Below, in pieces: positions 53,493 through 62,533 of a DNA stretch of 64,000 bases. Under the pieces are notes generated by a model. It was not told the DNA's origin. It was given only the letters and a program-made list of their open reading frames with translations, and made no database searches. This stretch comes from Alteromonadaceae bacterium BrNp21-10. Lineage in GTDB: Bacteria; Pseudomonadota; Gammaproteobacteria; Enterobacterales; Alteromonadaceae. The stretch lies in the NCBI GenBank assembly GCA_030418115.1, contig JAUHQD010000014.1:38326-102325 (forward strand). Direction: 5' to 3'. Made by a program: the position numbers and the translations under genes. Position 1 is the first letter of the stretch. Every line of letters starts with the position of its first letter.

Positions 53493-55352
53493 ATGAAAAT
53501 CACTTTATTGGATATCAGCATTATCCTGGTATATTTGATGGCGATTGTCGGCATTGGATTTTATTTAAAAAAACGTGCTGCACAAAGCATGGACGACTAT
53601 TTTGTCGGTGGAAAAACCTTACCTTGGTACATGTTAGGTTTATCTAATGCCTCGGGCATGTTCGATATATCTGGGACCATGTGGCTTGTCACCTTATGTT
53701 TCGTTTACGGCATGAAAAGCATCTGGATCCCTTGGGTTTGGCCGGTTTTCAATCAAGTATTTCTCGCCGTTTACTTATCAGTTTGGTTACGTCGCTCCAA
53801 TGTACTAACCGGTGCAGAATGGATGCGAACTCGTTTCGGCGATGGCCCCGGTGGTAAGTTATCGCATATGGTGGTTATTGCCTTTGCGGTTATCGGTGCC
53901 CTAGGCTTCTTAGCTTATGGATTTGTCGGTATTGGTAAGTTCATTGAAATATTTATTCCATGGGAAATTGTTTCACCGTTTATTCCATTTGATATTTCTG
54001 CCGAATATGTTCCGCATTTCTATGGCATGGTATTTACTGCTATAGCGACCTTGTACGTTATCCTTGGCGGCATGATGAGTATTGTTTGGGCTGACGTTCT
54101 ACAATTCTCGATTATGACCTTCTCAGCGTTATTTATTGGTATTGTGGCGATGATGGAAGTCTCACCTGAGGCCATCAATGCCGTAGTACCAGATGGCTGG
54201 ATGAACCCCTTCTTTGGCTGGAACTTGGATGTCGATTGGTCGGCAACCATCAATGAAGTCAACGACAAAATTCTCTCCGATGGTTACTCGTTGTTTAGCA
54301 TTTTCGTGATGATGGCCTTATTTAACGGCATCATGAAAAGTGCCGCTGGTCCTATGCCAAACTACGATATGCAAAAAATTCTAGCAACCAAAACCCCTCG
54401 AGAAGCGGCACTGATGAGTGGTTTTGTTTCCATTATCCTTATGCCTATTCGTTATTTCATGATTGCCGGTTTTACCGTGCTTGCTTTGGTTTACTACGAC
54501 AAGCTTGATTTGATGTCTGGCGGCCAGTTAGATTTTGAAAATATCTTACCTAGCGCGATTTTAGAATTTGCTCCAGTGGGTGTGATGGGCTTAGTGTTAG
54601 CGGGCTTGATTGCCGCCTTTATGTCGACCTTTGCTTCTACGGTTAACGCCGTACCAGCTTATTTGGTTAACGACATTTATAAGCGTTATATTAATCCTGA
54701 AGCCGATACTAAAACCTTGATTAAAACCAGTTATATCGTGTCAATTGCAGTAGTGATTATCAGTACCGTGATTGGTTTAGGTATCAAGAGTATTAACGAT
54801 ATTTTACAGTGGTTAGTGTCCGGTCTGTGGGCAGGTTACGCCATTGCTAACGTGCTTAAATGGCATTGGTGGCGCTTAAATGGCTATGGTTATTTTGCCA
54901 GTATGGCCACCGGTATCGTCTGCGCGTGGATAGTACCTATCGTTATGGCTCCGTTCTTAGCGCCGCTAGGTTTAACCGAAAGTATTGTTCCGCTATACGC
55001 CTTCCCGGTTATATTAGTGGTTACCGGTATTATCTGTGTAATGGTCAGCTTAATGACCGAACCAGAAGATCCAGAACTACTGAAACGCTTCTACAAAAAC
55101 GTTAACCCGTGGGGCTTCTGGGGTCCAATCCGTGCAGCGGTTATCGCTGAGGATGCAGATTTCAATGCCAACCCAGCGTTTAAGCGTGATATGTTCAATA
55201 TTGTTATTGGCGTTATCGCACAAACCTGTTTAGTTGCCTTGCCGATATTCATTGTTATTAAAGAAGGAATGTCGAGTCTTTGGACTGTTACAGTATTAAT
55301 TATTACCGGTTGGATTTTGAAGAAAAACTGGTATGACAAACTAGAAAACTAA
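53493..55352 (+). CDS. SSS-family sodium/sugar symporter
   Basis: A 619-residue inner-membrane protein with about 14-15 helices. SSS signatures are MDDYFVGGKTLPWYMLGLSNASGMFDISG near the start and GVMGLVLAGLIAAFMSTFASTVNAVPAYLVNDIYK near 365. It imports a sugar with sodium. Its place between an epimerase and a cellobiose phosphorylase points to cellobiose or a related disaccharide. The ATG at 53493 is 2 bp after the epimerase stop; an alternative ATG at 53478 would overlap it. Confidence 0.88.
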   Translation: MKITLLDISIILVYLMAIVGIGFYLKKRAAQSMDDYFVGGKTLPWYMLGLSNASGMFDISGTMWLVTLCFVYGMKSIWIPWVWPVFNQVFLAVYLSVWLRRSNVLTGAEWMRTRFGDGPGGKLSHMVVIAFAVIGALGFLAYGFVGIGKFIEIFIPWEIVSPFIPFDISAEYVPHFYGMVFTAIATLYVILGGMMSIVWADVLQFSIMTFSALFIGIVAMMEVSPEAINAVVPDGWMNPFFGWNLDVDWSATINEVNDKILSDGYSLFSIFVMMALFNGIMKSAAGPMPNYDMQKILATKTPREAALMSGFVSIILMPIRYFMIAGFTVLALVYYDKLDLMSGGQLDFENILPSAILEFAPVGVMGLVLAGLIAAFMSTFASTVNAVPAYLVNDIYKRYINPEADTKTLIKTSYIVSIAVVIISTVIGLGIKSINDILQWLVSGLWAGYAIANVLKWHWWRLNGYGYFASMATGIVCAWIVPIVMAPFLAPLGLTESIVPLYAFPVILVVTGIICVMVSLMTEPEDPELLKRFYKNVNPWGFWGPIRAAVIAEDADFNANPAFKRDMFNIVIGVIAQTCLVALPIFIVIKEGMSSLWTVTVLIITGWILKKNWYDKLEN

Positions 55353-55419
55353 TAGGGCTAACGGATAAGGTGCCAGCGTGCATCTTATCCGTCACCCTTG
55401 CTTTTTATTTAAGAATTGT

Positions 55420-55433
55420 TGAAAACGATTACA
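55420..55433. promoter_or_regulatory. LacI-family operator before the GH94 gene
   Basis: TGAAAACGATTACA shares TGAAAACG and the palindromic CG centre with the site at 52347-52360. It lies 30 bp before the start codon, so one regulator may control both transcripts. Confidence 0.65.
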
Positions 55434-55462
55434 ACATTTTGATTATTTAGGACCGCTTTACC

Positions 55463-57907
55463 ATGCAAGAAAACCAGTACGGCTACTTTGACGACGCCAA
55501 CAAAGAATTCGTTGTGACGACCCCATATACACCAACGCCTTGGATCAATTACCTCGGTAATGATGGCTTCTACGCCATGATCTCCAATACCGCCGGGGGA
55601 TATTGCTTTTATAAAGATCCTAAATTCCGTCGTTTAACGCGCTACCGTTACAACAACGTGCCTGCTGATTCAGGCGGTCGTTATTTTTACTTTAACGTTG
55701 ATGGTGAAACTTGGGCTGCCGGTGGCCGTCCGGTAGATACCAAGCTGGATAAATACGAATGTCGCCATGGTATGGGTTATTCAAAATTCAATGTCGAGAA
55801 AAACGGTATTGAGTCTACCCTAACCTCTTTTGTGCCACTGGAAACCACCGGTGAAGTGCATCGTTTGCAAGTGACCAATAACAGCGACCAAGCGAAAACC
55901 GTTAACTTGTTCTCGTTTATTGAATGGTGTTTATGGAATGCCGAAGACGATGGCGCTAACTTCCAGCGCAACTTATCTACCGGTGAAGTAGAAATCGAAA
56001 ACAATACCATTTTCCACAAAACCGAATACCGCGAACGTCGCAATCATTATGCGTTCTATAGCTGTAATCGTGAAATCGACGGCTTTGATACCGACCGTCA
56101 GGAATTTATTGGTACTTACAATAGTTTTGCTAACCCACAAGTGGTTGCTGAAGCCAAAGCCCGTAACTCTCATGCCCATGGTTGGTCGCCTATTGCCTCG
56201 CACCATAACAAGCTTGAATTAGCCCCTGGCGAAACCGCTAGCTTGGTATTCATCTTGGGTTATGTTGAAGTGCCCCATGAAGAGAAATGGCAATCCAAGG
56301 GTGTAATCAACAAAAAACCTGCTTGGGCTTTCCAAGACAAATTTAACACCGATGAAAAATTCGAAGCAGAACTCGCCAAGCTGAACGCTTATTGGCACGA
56401 CCTGCTAGGTAAGATTGAAGTGAACACCCCAAGCGACAGCCTCAACCGTTCACTGAATATCTGGAACCAATACCAGAACATGACCACCTTTAACCTGTCG
56501 CGCTCTGCCTCTTTCTATGAATCAGGTATTGGCCGTGGTATGGGTTTCCGTGATTCAAACCAAGACACTATTGGTTTTACCCACATGGTACCGGGTGAAG
56601 TACGTCAGCGTATTTTGGACTTGTCAGCCATTCAAATGTCAGACGGTTCGGCCTATCACCAATATCAACCGCTAACCAAAAAAGGCAACGCCAATGTTGG
56701 CGGTAATTTCAATGATGATCCAATGTGGCTGGTGCTATCTACCGCTAACTACATCAAAGAAACTGGCGACACCTCTATTCTAGATGTAGCACTGCCGTTT
56801 GAAGATACCCCTGATGTGGCCAACACTCATTTTGATCACTTAACGGCGTCGTTCAACCACGTGATCAATAACCTTGGTCCGCATAAATTACCGTTAATCG
56901 GTCGTGCCGACTGGAATGATTGTTTAAACCTCAACTGTTTCTCTACCGAGCCGAACGAATCCTACCAGACCACCCAACGTGGTAAATCGGACGTAGCCGA
57001 ATCGGTGATGATTGCCGGTCAGTTCGTACTGTATGGTAACGAATATGCACGCCTGTGCGATTTACGTGGCCTAAACGACGAAGCCGCGCGTGTTCGTGCG
57101 GAAGTAGCTAAGATGGTCGAAACCATCAACCAACACGGTTGGGATGGTGAATGGTTTATCCGTGCCTATGATTCTCGTGGAGAAAAAATCGGCTCTAACG
57201 AATGTGCAGAGGGTAAAATCTTTATCGAATCACAAGGCTTCTGTTTAATGGCCGGTATCGGTTTAGACGACGGCCGCGCAATAACAGCACTCGATTCGGT
57301 AAAAGAACGCCTAGGTGCAGAGCACGGTATCGTATTAAACAACCCTCCGTTTAGCGAGTACAGCAAATACATTGGCGAGATCAGTTCTTACCCACCGGGC
57401 TACAAAGAAAACGCCGGTATCTTCACCCATAACAACCCTTGGATTGTTGTAGCAGAAGCCATGGCAGGCCGTGGTGATCAAGCCTTTGATTACTTCAGTC
57501 GCTTTACCCCGTTATTCCGCCCACATGATATGGCCAAACATAAAACCGAACCTTATGTTTATAGCCAGATGATTGCCGGTAAAGATGCAGCCATTCCAGG
57601 TGAAGCCAAAAACAGCTGGTTAACCGGCGCTGCAGCATGGTCTTATTACGCAGGTACCCAATATATTCTAGGGATTGCCCCAGATTATAACGGCATTAAT
57701 GTTGACCCTTGTATTCCAGCCGACTGGGATGGTTTCAGCGTTAAACGTCAATTCCGTGATGCGTCCTACGCGATTGAAGTGAAGAACCCGAATCATGTCA
57801 GCAAAGGCGTTGTGAGTATTGAAGTCGATGGCACAGCCATCGCCGGTAATACTATTCCTTATGCGGAGTTTAATGGCAGCCACAGTGTTGTGGTGACCAT
57901 GGGGTAA
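55463..57907 (+). CDS. Cellobiose phosphorylase, GH94
   Basis: The 814-residue cytoplasmic enzyme starts [18 protein letters not shown], typical of cellobiose phosphorylases. It has the N-terminal beta-sandwich domain, the (alpha/alpha)6 barrel with [10 protein letters not shown] and the catalytic DWND (483-486) in [12 protein letters not shown], and phosphate-site residues in the [12 protein letters not shown] region. It splits cellobiose with phosphate into glucose 1-phosphate and glucose, saving ATP. It follows the symporter by 110 bp with its own operator, and a strong terminator ends the group. Confidence 0.94.
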   Translation: MQENQYGYFDDANKEFVVTTPYTPTPWINYLGNDGFYAMISNTAGGYCFYKDPKFRRLTRYRYNNVPADSGGRYFYFNVDGETWAAGGRPVDTKLDKYECRHGMGYSKFNVEKNGIESTLTSFVPLETTGEVHRLQVTNNSDQAKTVNLFSFIEWCLWNAEDDGANFQRNLSTGEVEIENNTIFHKTEYRERRNHYAFYSCNREIDGFDTDRQEFIGTYNSFANPQVVAEAKARNSHAHGWSPIASHHNKLELAPGETASLVFILGYVEVPHEEKWQSKGVINKKPAWAFQDKFNTDEKFEAELAKLNAYWHDLLGKIEVNTPSDSLNRSLNIWNQYQNMTTFNLSRSASFYESGIGRGMGFRDSNQDTIGFTHMVPGEVRQRILDLSAIQMSDGSAYHQYQPLTKKGNANVGGNFNDDPMWLVLSTANYIKETGDTSILDVALPFEDTPDVANTHFDHLTASFNHVINNLGPHKLPLIGRADWNDCLNLNCFSTEPNESYQTTQRGKSDVAESVMIAGQFVLYGNEYARLCDLRGLNDEAARVRAEVAKMVETINQHGWDGEWFIRAYDSRGEKIGSNECAEGKIFIESQGFCLMAGIGLDDGRAITALDSVKERLGAEHGIVLNNPPFSEYSKYIGEISSYPPGYKENAGIFTHNNPWIVVAEAMAGRGDQAFDYFSRFTPLFRPHDMAKHKTEPYVYSQMIAGKDAAIPGEAKNSWLTGAAAWSYYAGTQYILGIAPDYNGINVDPCIPADWDGFSVKRQFRDASYAIEVKNPNHVSKGVVSIEVDGTAIAGNTIPYAEFNGSHSVVVTMG

Positions 57908-57932
57908 TAATTAGCCCTTCGGTAATTGTTTG

Positions 57933-57963
57933 AAAAAGCCCCAATGACGATTGGGGCTTTTTT
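57933..57963 (+). terminator. Terminator after the GH94 gene
   Basis: A 13-bp stem AAAAAGCCCCAAT/ATTGGGGCTTTTT with loop GACG. Confidence 0.93.
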
Positions 57964-57991
57964 GTTTTTGCTGACTGCCAACTAGCTTGTT

Positions 57992-58341
57992 GTCATACCT
58001 GCGTAGGCAGGTATCCACCTACTTATTGTTGCGATTGAAGATAATCGTTCGTCCTGAGATCCTATGGCTGCGCCAACGCTTTTACTGGCTACGCCAGCGC
58101 CATTCCATGGCTTTTTTCGCGCCCTCCAGTGGCGCGAGTTACTTTCTTAGGGATAAGAAAGTAACCCAAGAATCCTCGCGACGCTAACTTGCTTAATCCA
58201 TTTTCAAATTATTCTGCCTATGTCGAAACGGCGTGATGTAGCGTCCTGCAAAGAGCACGCCTTGGAAAAACGTCCTGTTTTTCCATTCGACGCAGAACAA
58301 TTTGAAAATGGGCAAGTTTAAGTCGCAGTTAGCCGACCTGT
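57992..58341 (-). repeat. Repeat-family copy B with a REP-like palindrome
   Basis: No gene. A REP-like palindrome (TACCTGCGTAGGCAGGTA, 57997-58014) comes first. A full-length copy of the intergenic repeat follows on the minus strand from 58341 (ACAGGTCGGCTAACTGCGAC) to about 58045. It has hairpins at 58263-58285 and 58138-58165 and the CCATGGAATGGCG module near 58100. It is about 80% alike to copy C by eye in its front half, and its central hairpin is identical to that of copy A. Confidence 0.78.
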
Positions 58342-58419
58342 TCGTATATGCGACTAAATATCTACCCCAGTATAGTTGCAGAATCTTGTGTAATTACCGT
58401 ATTTTCACAGTGGTAGAAT

Positions 58420-58518
58420 GTGGCATCAATGAAACGACTCCGCCAGCTTGGCACTTTCTATTGCAAACAGCGCAATAAAACTGCCAAACTAGCTCCACAT
58501 TTTATTGAGGCGTTATGT
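58420..58518 (+). repeat. Large imperfect palindrome, attC-like
   Basis: CTTGGCA...TATTGC / GCAATA...TGCCAA forms a long bulged stem around 58447-58486. Outer partial pairing extends to TCAATGAAA/TTTTATTGA, and the palindrome ends at GTTATGT (58512-58518), 48 bp before a small ORF. The 5' core site expected for an integron attC is not clear, so this may be a decayed site. Confidence 0.35.
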
Positions 58519-58565
58519 GCTAAGAAAATGAGTTTGGCTTTGGACTATTACGAGGATAAAAAAAT

Positions 58566-58826
58566 ATGGATATCTACGAGTTTGACTTAGTGGCACTATT
58601 GTTCTTCATATTTGGTGTGTATGTGATCATCAAAGGGAGGCTTAATGTGACTTTATCAGTCGGTCCTTCTGGGCTTAATACTATTGTCGATGACAATCAC
58701 CCTGACACAAGAAGTAAGGAAGTACAATTAGGCCCTATTTCATGTAGGATTTTCGGGATAGTTTTAATCATCATCAGTTACTTAATTTATATAAATATCA
58801 AAGGGGACTTTGTATTTTCAATTTAA
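58566..58826 (+). CDS. Small two-helix membrane protein, unknown
   Basis: An 86-residue protein with helices at about 8-24 (LVALLFFIFGVYVIIKG) and 60-78 (IFGIVLIIISYLIYIN), and a polar loop with TLSVGPSGLNTIVDDNHPDTRS between. I do not recognise it. The region is A/T-rich compared with the flanking metabolic genes. It is bracketed by attC-like palindromes, as in an integron gene cassette, which suggests acquired DNA. Confidence 0.6.
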   Translation: MDIYEFDLVALLFFIFGVYVIIKGRLNVTLSVGPSGLNTIVDDNHPDTRSKEVQLGPISCRIFGIVLIIISYLIYINIKGDFVFSI

Positions 58827-58852
58827 ATAAGCAGCAATGTTTTGTACAAAGC

Positions 58853-58943
58853 ACATAACAAAAACATTATTTCGCTCGCTGGGAGAATTACTCACTGGCT
58901 GGCGCTTCGCGCAGTATAGCCAGAAAGTAATTAAACGTTATAC
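58853..58943 (+). repeat. attC-like recombination site
   Basis: A 91-bp imperfect palindrome with ends ACATAAC and GTTATAC, whose ATAAC/GTTAT parts are complementary like integron R'' and R' boxes. The inner arms AATTACT/AGTAATT and CTGGCT/AGCCAG pair, and the centre is GCGCTTCGCGC. It begins 27 bp after one small ORF and ends 14 bp before the next, the spacing of a cassette array. No integrase gene is in the window. Confidence 0.5.
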
Positions 58944-58957
58944 CTAAAGGGAAGTCT

Positions 58958-59611
58958 GTGGAATCTGTATATCTATATATCCAACAAAATCCAGATTATT
59001 TTGCTTGGATTTTTTGTGTGTTAAATGTTCTCTGGGCGGGTTATGTTTACTTCAATAAACAGAGGCACGATAGAAACTTAAAAGAGATACAACACTCTTT
59101 AAACCTTGATCTCGAAAGAAGAAAAAAAGTCTTTGAATTAAAAATGTCACATTACGAGCGTTATGTGAAAATGCTTGATGAATTTGGTAGAAAATATCAA
59201 TCAGAGTTATTCGAAAGAATGCAGCCAATATTTGCTAGATATATGGCTCAAATGTTGGATTGTAAGACAGAAGAAGAAAAGAGCGCAGCATTAAGTCAAT
59301 TTAGCATGCAAGTTATGGAACTAATGAGTGAAAGCATGAGGGAATATTCAATTTTAAAATCAGAGTCTAGATCTCTTAAATTGACTGCTAGTGCAGCGCT
59401 GATAAAAATATTCGAAGAATTAGAAAGCTTAGTTGAAAACTCCATAGAATCAGCAAAAGAATTTATAAATCAGCTTCCTGTATTAATTATGTCCAATAAT
59501 CAGACTGATATGCAAACTAAGCAAGGTATTCTCAATGTTCAAGGCCAAGATATTCAACTTAAATCAAAAGAATTAGAACAGCAGATGCGGATAGAATTAA
59601 ACAAAATTTAG
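58958..59611 (+). CDS. Membrane-anchored coiled-coil protein, unknown
   Basis: The 217-residue protein has one N-terminal helix (about 14-32, YFAWIFCVLNVLWAGYVYF). A long charged helical domain follows (about 36-217, HDRNLKEIQHSLNLDLERRKKVFELKMSHYERY), ending in a second coiled coil (QGQDIQLKSKELEQQMRIELNK). No family recognised. It begins right after an attC-like site and has A/T-rich codon use unlike the neighbours, so it is probably a mobile cassette gene. Start ATG versus GTG is open; the GTG at 58958 has AAAGGGAAG upstream. Confidence 0.6.
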   Translation: MESVYLYIQQNPDYFAWIFCVLNVLWAGYVYFNKQRHDRNLKEIQHSLNLDLERRKKVFELKMSHYERYVKMLDEFGRKYQSELFERMQPIFARYMAQMLDCKTEEEKSAALSQFSMQVMELMSESMREYSILKSESRSLKLTASAALIKIFEELESLVENSIESAKEFINQLPVLIMSNNQTDMQTKQGILNVQGQDIQLKSKELEQQMRIELNKI

Positions 59612-60231
59612 GCATAATCGGGGAGCCGGAGGTGTCTAACCTCCAGCCCCCACAGCACCCTGCATGCGGCTCCGCACAGGGCGTTTAAAGCATCTGGGGT
59701 CAGAGTAAACTTTATTAAATAATCAAAAATCCTATCCCTTAGCCTAGCGGCAGCTAGGCTTTAATTCCCCTTTCACAGTTGCAATATTCTTATTCAGATT
59801 AGCTGACCGCTATTCGAGGCATGGACGCCGAGAAAGCGGCGGCAGAAGGGATGTGGATTTGGCGTGGTAGCGGGCAGCCTGAATCAGAATATTGCGTTTA
59901 ACTGTGTCAGGGGTGCCTCGAGAGTCCAGAGAGGGCGGGCAAGCGCCTTCTCTGGTTGCTGTCGCCAACGCTACGCCCAAACTAAACGTTTATGACTAAA
60001 GCTAAATTGCGCAGCAATTAACTCAATGGATCCCGCATCAAGTGCGGGATGACAAATAACGCCGTGAAGCCGCGTGAAAAATGTCAGGATGACTGTGGCG
60101 AAGCCATATTCTGTCTCGCGCCATGGAATGGCAACTGGCGTAGCCAGTAAAAATGCGCCGTCGCCAACGTAATAAAAGGGTCAGATCAAAATTAAATGAC
60201 CTCTCCTTACATTAGTACTCATTTACCAACT
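59612..60231. repeat. Repeat-rich intergenic stretch, no gene
   Basis: In order: a GC-rich palindromic block (about 59618-59690); GGGGTCAGAGTAAAC (59696-59710), like REP-associated elements; a hairpin AGCCTAGC/GCTAGGCT (59741-59760) that could end the upstream transcript; a 133-bp imperfect palindrome (59774-59906); a CCAGAGA/TCTCTGG hairpin (about 59923-59955); a CCCGCAtcaagTGCGGG palindrome (about 60032-60048); the first copy of a 97-bp direct repeat (60069-60165); and GGGTCA...TGACC (60177-60201). Confidence 0.7.
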
Positions 60232-60546
60232 CACAGGTCGGCTAACTGCGACTCAACTTGCCCATTTTTCAATTATTCTGCGTCGAATGGTAAAACAGGA
60301 TGTTTTACCAAAGCGTGCCTTTTACATGGATGTAAAATCACGCGGGTTCGACATGGGCAGAATGATTTAAAAATGGAACAAGCAAGTTGCCGGAGCGAAA
60401 GGACTTTTCGGGTATTTGGGTCCGTCCAAATACCCTCGCGCGGCAGGGAGCCGCGTGAAAAATGTCAGGATGACTGTGGCGAAGCCATATTCTGTCTCGC
60501 GCCATGGAATGGCAGTTGGCGCAGCCAGTAAAAAATTACCGTCGCC
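60232..60546 (+). repeat. Repeat-family copy C
   Basis: A full-length copy starting CACAGGTCGGCTAACTGCGAC. Hairpins lie at 60288-60310 (TGGTAAAAC stem) and 60410-60435 (GGGTATTTGG stem). The 3' module (60450-60546) is a near-exact direct repeat of 60069-60165. The 111-aa ORF across it is not a gene. Confidence 0.8.
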
Positions 60547-60668
60547 AGCCACACTCCAACCATACCCAAATACCGTAAAATTATTTATCCAATGACTTGA
60601 ATTATGTTCAGGGAAAGGATGTACTAACACTTCCCCCTATTGCTCAACTCTAATAACAGGACAATATT

Positions 60669-61946
60669 ATGAAGCTGGAATCATTAGCACTGCACCATGG
60701 TTATAAGTCGGAAGAAACTACCAAGGCAGCGGCGGTGCCGATTTATCAGACCACGTCTTATACTTTCGATAACACTCAACATGGTGCGGATCTATTTGAT
60801 CTCAAAGTCGCGGGTAATATTTATACGCGGATCATGAACCCGACAACCGATGTGTTAGAGCAGCGAGTTGCAGCAATGGAAGGCGGTATTGCCGGTTTGG
60901 CGGTCGCATCGGGTATGGCGGCTATTACTTATGCCATCCAATGTATCTGTGAAGTCGGTGACAACATTATTAGTACCAGCCAGCTTTATGGTGGCACCTA
61001 CAACTTATTCGCCCATAGCTTACCTAAGCAAGGCATCGAAGCCAGAATGATCTCCCATGATGATTTTGCTGGTTTTGAACAAGCCATTGATGACAAAACC
61101 AAAGCCATTTTCTGTGAATCTATCGGTAACCCTGCCGGTAATATTGTTGATATTCAACGTTTAGCCGACATTGCCCATAAGCATGGGGTACCGTTAATTG
61201 TGGATAACACTGTCGCTACACCATTTTTGTGCAAACCTTTTGAACTAGGCGCAGATATTGTGGTGCACTCGTTAACCAAATACATTGGGGGTCACGGTAC
61301 GTCTATTGGCGGCATGATTGTCGATTCCGGAAATTTCGACTGGGTCGCCAATAAAAAGCGCTTCCCGGTAATGAATGAGCCAGATCCGTCTTACCATGGT
61401 GTGGTTTACGCTGATGCATTTGGACCGGCGGCTTATATTGGTCGTTGCCGTGTAGTGCCACTGCGTAATACCGGTGCGGCTATTTCCCCGATGAATGCCT
61501 TCCAAATTTTGCAGGGCTTAGAAACCTTGGGCTTACGTATGGAAAGGCATTGTGAAAACGCCGAGAAGGTTGCCCATTATTTACAAGACCATCCCAAAGT
61601 CGCTTGGGTCAATTACGCCGCGTTGCCTAACAGCCCGTACCATCAGCTAAGTAAAAAAATAACCAGTGGTAAGGCCTCCGGTATTTTAAGCTTTGGTATT
61701 AAAGGCGGCTTAGAAGCCGGTGGTCAGTTTATTGATGCCTTAGAAATGATATTACGTTTAGTGAATATTGGTGATGCCAAATCACTGGCTTGTCATCCTG
61801 CTTCCACCACGCACAGACAGCTTAATCCTGAAGAGTTGGCTAAGGCAGGGGCTAGTGAAGATTTGATCCGTATTTCGGTGGGCATTGAAGCCATAGAAGA
61901 TATTATTGCCGATATTAGCCAAGCGTTAGATAAAGTCTCGGCGTAA
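60669..61946 (+). CDS. metY: O-acetylhomoserine sulfhydrylase-type PLP enzyme
   Basis: The 425-residue Cys/Met-metabolism enzyme has YTRIMNPTTDVLEQRVAAMEGG, the PLP-lysine in VVHSLTKYIGGHG (near 206) and the family end SVGIEAIEDIIADISQAL. Length and the YTFDNTQHGADLFDL start match MetY, which joins O-acetylhomoserine with sulfide to give homocysteine. AGGA lies before the ATG. I saw no clear MetJ box or SAM riboswitch upstream, where the repeat DNA ends about 120 bp away. Confidence 0.92.
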   Translation: MKLESLALHHGYKSEETTKAAAVPIYQTTSYTFDNTQHGADLFDLKVAGNIYTRIMNPTTDVLEQRVAAMEGGIAGLAVASGMAAITYAIQCICEVGDNIISTSQLYGGTYNLFAHSLPKQGIEARMISHDDFAGFEQAIDDKTKAIFCESIGNPAGNIVDIQRLADIAHKHGVPLIVDNTVATPFLCKPFELGADIVVHSLTKYIGGHGTSIGGMIVDSGNFDWVANKKRFPVMNEPDPSYHGVVYADAFGPAAYIGRCRVVPLRNTGAAISPMNAFQILQGLETLGLRMERHCENAEKVAHYLQDHPKVAWVNYAALPNSPYHQLSKKITSGKASGILSFGIKGGLEAGGQFIDALEMILRLVNIGDAKSLACHPASTTHRQLNPEELAKAGASEDLIRISVGIEAIEDIIADISQALDKVSA

Positions 61947-62071
61947 CCTCAAGCTGTATCTTATAAGGCATCAATACTTTTGTTGATGTCTTATAGGTTG
62001 AAAGCATTCAAAGGTGCTAGTCCGCGCTATTAATAATCTTTAATGTAACCTTTTATAAAGTACCCAGCCCT

Positions 62072-62530
62072 ATGCAATTAATTTCTCCCACAAAGCAACA
62101 TATCCAGCAAATGCTAGGTTGGTTTACTAACAAACAGCAATCCACGACTTGGGGCGGCCCCCAATTTCGCTATCCGTTTACTGAACAAAGCTTTATTGAA
62201 GATTTGAAACTCGATACCTTGGCATCTCATGTTATCGAAGACAGTGAGGGTAGATGTCTGGCTTTTGGCCAGTATTATGCGCGAGTGGGGCGTTGTCATT
62301 TAGGCCGACTGGCAGTGTCACCGGCCCATCGCGGTCAGGGGATTGGCAAGCAGCTTATTCATCTACTAACACAGCAAGGGAAAACCCAATTAGGCGTCAG
62401 TGAATGTTCATTATTTGTCTACGAGGATAATCGGCAGGCGTATCAACTTTATCTGCGTCTCGGTTTTCGTGAAATGGACTACCCTGAAGCCATGCCAATG
62501 GCTGAATGCCTTTATATGGTATTGGCTTAA
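62072..62530 (+). CDS. GNAT-family N-acetyltransferase
   Basis: A 152-residue GNAT protein. The acetyl-CoA loop RRxGxG/A appears as HRGQGIGKQL at about 90-99, preceded by GRLAVSPA. The later NRQAYQLYLRLGFREM is the usual end motif. The substrate is unknown. It converges on the diguanylate cyclase with only 3 bp between the stop codons. Confidence 0.88.
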   Translation: MQLISPTKQHIQQMLGWFTNKQQSTTWGGPQFRYPFTEQSFIEDLKLDTLASHVIEDSEGRCLAFGQYYARVGRCHLGRLAVSPAHRGQGIGKQLIHLLTQQGKTQLGVSECSLFVYEDNRQAYQLYLRLGFREMDYPEAMPMAECLYMVLA

Positions 62531-62533
62531 TAA

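Noticed and set aside
57987..58187. 66-aa ORF in repeat copy B
   Set aside because: It lies in a REP-like palindrome and repeat module with no coding signal.
60196..60531. 111-aa ORF in repeat copy C
   Set aside because: It spans the repeat element; related copies do not keep the frame.
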